Assembly (NCBI GenBank): GCA_016858145.1
Contig: JAEHOE010000047.1
Span: 186,001 to 250,000 of the forward strand
Direction of reading: 5' to 3'
DNA length: 64,000 bases
DNA from: Edaphochlamys debaryana
Lineage: Eukaryota; Chlorophyta; Chlorophyceae; Chlamydomonadales
This document shows, piece by piece, positions 61,325-64,000 of the stretch (the first letter of the stretch is position 1; the number at the start of each line of letters is the position of its first letter). The notes beneath the pieces are model-generated. The model was not told where the DNA came from, did no database searches, and was given only the letters and a program-made list of their open reading frames with translations. Made by a program: the position numbers and the translations under genes.

Positions 61325-64000
61325 GTTGGGGTGTTGGCAGCGGGCCAACACCTGAAGCTCCTGCGGGGGGTACAGGTGGGGCGGAGGTGGCATCCCTCTG
61401 CCCTCTGCCGTACAGGCATGTGCCGCCAAAATAGTAGTGGTCTCCCTTGATCGGGGCTCGTCCATCGTACTACAGACAAGTCTTGCTCACCTTGACTAGC
61501 TCCGCCTGAAAGCCGTTCATGTCCTCAGCGCTCACAGCGGCGCCGCCCAGGCCGCCAACTCTGTCGGGCCCGCCCTGACCCAGCAGCTTGACTGCGGGCG
61601 ACGGCAGGACCGGCATCAAAATGTTAAGATGTGGGAGCTGATAAGACTGGACCTCGTGTCGTCCAACGACCAGAGCAAAGCGCCACCAGCCCACGGCACA
61701 CGCATTAGTCACCTGCCACGCGCTCTCCGTTGAATCGCCCCTCCATCACGCGCCCAAACGAGCCCTGCAGGAGCAGGCAGCAAGATGGCCACAGGACGAG
61801 GTCCTTGCTGTTTGCCGGCGGCCGGGTCGGCACTGCAACAAAACCCTAAATGCTATGGCTGCGTGCGAGCCCTGCCTGCGTGTGCGCCCTCACCTTGCCA
61901 AGGACCCTGGGGAGGAGGGTCACAACACCCGGGAGGCCCGAGGCTGAGGGAGCGCCGGCGGCGGCGGAGGCATCCTCGCACGCCTCGACGACCTGGGGAA
62001 TCAAGTGACGCGCACGCAACCGAGCAAGGCACGCTACTCGGTGGGTTGAGCACGCCATCAGAAACCCGCCGAAGCGCGACAGCCCGTGATGCGGGCCTGT
62101 TTTTGGTCGCTCCTGAACCCGGCGCTCCCCTAGCCTCCCTTGCGAGCTACATACGCATCAGCCAGCTAGCGCAGCGCACCTCGACAATACAGCCATCGAT
62201 AATGCGCGGCGGCGTCAGGTGAGTCAAGACGCCATGGTCCTGCCGTTCATCTCTCTCTGGCGGGGGTCGGTCGCTTGCAGCAGGCACTATGTTGGACTGT
62301 GTGCTGGGTGCGTCGCAGCAGCTGCTGCCGCCGCTTGTGCGCCAGCCCTGGTCATCAGGGGGCTTGCCATGGCCGCTGCTGCCACAGAACGATCCCTCCT
62401 CCTGTATCAGTGGAACTGGATGGATGGGGGCGGGGACAGGTGGGCGGTGTTCGTTGCGGAGGAGGGGGGTCATTGCATGGCGGAGTTACATGCTTTGTCG
62501 TACGACACCCCCACAGCATACACTCACGTTGGCTGCTGCGTTCATGTAGCGAGGGGGGTTGCGGCTCATAGCGCGGTGCCGAACGCCGTGTCGTCCCTGA
62601 CTCTGGGTCTGGGGCGGCGTCCTTCCTACAGTGCGGCGGGGTACCGCCGGTTTGCGAAGCGGTTTGAGCGTCAGGCACCAATCAAACGAGCCCACCAGCC
62701 ATCAGTCCCGTCTACGGCAAGTCCAGATATATACCATCAGGCGCTGGATGGGCAGTTGGCTTCCGTTCTGCCCCGCCTGCCCTGCCGCCCAACGCACCCG
62801 CCATGGCGCAGAGAGGGCTGGCGCATGCGGCGCCGCCGCAGGACAAGCGCAGCTCCAGCGGAGGCCGCCACCAGAAGGAGACCTGAAAGGAAAGCCGAGG
62901 TTGATACAAGGAAGCTCCGTGTGACGTGAGACGGGCATCAGGGCAGGGCACGGCCTGGCTCCGCAAGCACAGCTTCGGCTTCACCTCTCCATCCATTGTT
63001 CATGCGCTCCCGTCCCCGCGCGCCGCAGCGCTCACCTGCTCCCAAGCAGCCCCCTAGCACAGGGGCGAGAGGCACGCCTCCACTCGCAGGAGCAGCGGCG
63101 GCAGCCACCGGAGCGTCGTCCGCGGGTGGGCTACTAGTTGGGCCCGAGGGTGAAGGACCCGGGCTGAAGGCCCTGTGGGCGACGGGCTCCGTAGAACTGA
63201 ACTCGTCCCAGATCGGGGGCTGCGGGCTGGATTGCATGAGCAGCAGGCAGCCTGTGGAAAAGGGATGGAGGGCATGCTGAGATGGGCTGGAGCATGGAGG
63301 GAAGCAGGTAGGCTTGCTCAAGGCATCCCTGCCCTCATCTCTGCTCACCAAGCGGGCCGTGTTTCTCCAGACATTCATCTGCAGCTCATGACACGACGTA
63401 GACCGGTGGGTTAGTCGGGTGGCCCCGTTAGCCCCGTCGTCACCCGGTGTAGGGGTGACGCACAACAGTACATACCCTGCATGCCCTGCCCTATCTGCAG
63501 CACACGACATGCCCCTGCACGGATCACCTACCGCCCTCGGGACTACTCCCCACAGATCCATTCATTGCCCCGCCCCTCAGAGCATGCGGGGGCTTCCCTC
63601 TCACCACTCACCACTCAGCACGTTTCTACAGATGGCGTTGCTACGCAACATCCACATGTCGTAGTTGTTGTTGCGTGGCGTCCCAGCTAGATCCAGGTCA
63701 CGGCCCTGGTGCGCATGCATGCATTTGATATCGTGTGCAGAAAGGATTTCTGGTGAAACCCCGCGCATGCTTGCAAGCAGCAGCATGATGCACCCATCCA
63801 ATTAAACAAATATAATCTCACCGTCATGGCCAGATCGTACATGGCGAACATAATGGGCCTGATGGGCGCAACGTGCCATGTGGGGTTGATGCTGATAAAC
63901 AGACGCAATATCAGTATGCCCCTGAAGCCTAAACCCTTTGCAGTCTCGAAAAAAAGGCGGATGGGAACTCTCACTCACCAGCAGCGCCGAGACAGGTCCG

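Larger units (their letters stand above)
50472..64000 (-). pseudogene. Second tandem copy of the TKL receptor kinase, split by a retrotransposon (5' partial)
   Basis: It is a close copy of the gene at 40249-48143. 3' exons: 50960-50472 (tail), 51239-51165, 51490-51392, 51775-51697, ~51991-51921 (AYVAPES), ~52434-52384 (DFGLARAPG), ~52680-52594 (HRDVKPAN), ~52845-52801, ~53089-53009. The exon encoding ELQVLARCQHPNIVRLL is cut: its first part is 61360-61311 and the rest 53296-53249, with the 8.0-kb element between. Upstream lie GSFGRV and VKLLGQ exons (about 61490-61780), a shortened transmembrane exon (about 62820-62884), the juxtamembrane exon with SPQPPIWDEFSSTEP (63030-63250) and ectodomain exons up to the window edge (GGGPVSALL). 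Apart from the insertion, no broken catalytic motif was seen. The signal peptide lies beyond base 64000. With the insert in the helix C to strand 4 region, a functional kinase is unlikely. Confidence 0.82.

Noticed and set aside
61022..61450. Plus-strand frame across the 5' junction of the element
   Set aside because: Antisense to both the APE domain and the kinase exon; no motif.
59933..61465. Treating the kinase-APE read-through as one native gene
   Set aside because: The target-site duplication and the uninterrupted paralogue show the junction is an insertion point, not an ancestral gene structure.
1..64000. CRISPR arrays, rRNA or tRNA genes, bacterial operons
   Set aside because: No spaced identical repeats, no cloverleaf with T-loop and anticodon stems, and no rRNA core sequence were noticed. 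The intron-rich genes make a bacterial origin untenable. A tRNA scan could still find something missed by eye.

Overview
The window looks like nuclear DNA of a green alga of the Chlamydomonadales (volvocine type). The evidence is very high GC, genes cut into many short exons by small GT-AG introns, hydroxyproline-rich (Ser/Pro)n linkers of the kind found in algal wall proteins, and a non-LTR retrotransposon carrying both an APE and a restriction-like endonuclease, which is the hallmark of the Dualen/RandI group known from Chlamydomonas. The species cannot be named from the sequence alone. All gene models were built by eye from splice sites, reading-frame phase and family motifs.

Layout. (1) 1-8336, plus strand: the C-terminal two thirds of a very large secreted, membrane-anchored protein. 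It has a subtilase-associated beta-sandwich, a ricin-type beta-trefoil, a Pro-rich linker, a REJ (receptor for egg jelly) region and one transmembrane helix; its 5' end lies off the window. (2) 9911-21602, minus strand: a convergent paralogue with the whole subtilisin catalytic domain (Asp, His, Asn and Ser motifs all visible) and the same trefoil, Pro-rich and transmembrane tail, but no REJ block. (3) 22559-26318, minus: a helical protein with a C-terminal MYND zinc finger. (4) 27062-37808, minus: a STAND protein of about 1,755 residues. In order it has an N-terminal MGC acylation motif, a TIR-like domain, a NACHT NTPase domain and a long WD40 array, so it is shaped like an NLR immune receptor. 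(5) 40249-48143, minus: a receptor-like TKL kinase with signal peptide, ectodomain, transmembrane helix and complete kinase domain. (6) 50472-64000, minus: a tandem copy of that kinase, cut by an 8.0-kb Dualen-like retrotransposon (53297-61310) flanked by a 14-bp target-site duplication; its N-terminus lies beyond the right edge.

Two kinds of local duplication shape the region: an inverted pair (the subtilases) and a direct tandem pair (the kinases). In both, blocks that are almost identical even in introns alternate with clearly diverged blocks, which suggests gene conversion. The gene set (surface protease, NLR-like receptor, receptor kinases) is consistent with extracellular-matrix and surface sensing, but any joint function is inference.

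The best candidate for an undescribed system is the acylated TIR-like/NACHT/WD40 gene. It keeps a W-C-x-x-E motif at the position of the TIR NADase glutamate and has an 8-nt microexon between the effector and the NTPase domain. Next come the REJ-bearing subtilase paralogue and the retrotransposon's second, degenerate RNase H-like segment. All frameshifts found lie in or beside homopolymer or short-repeat runs, so some may be assembly errors.
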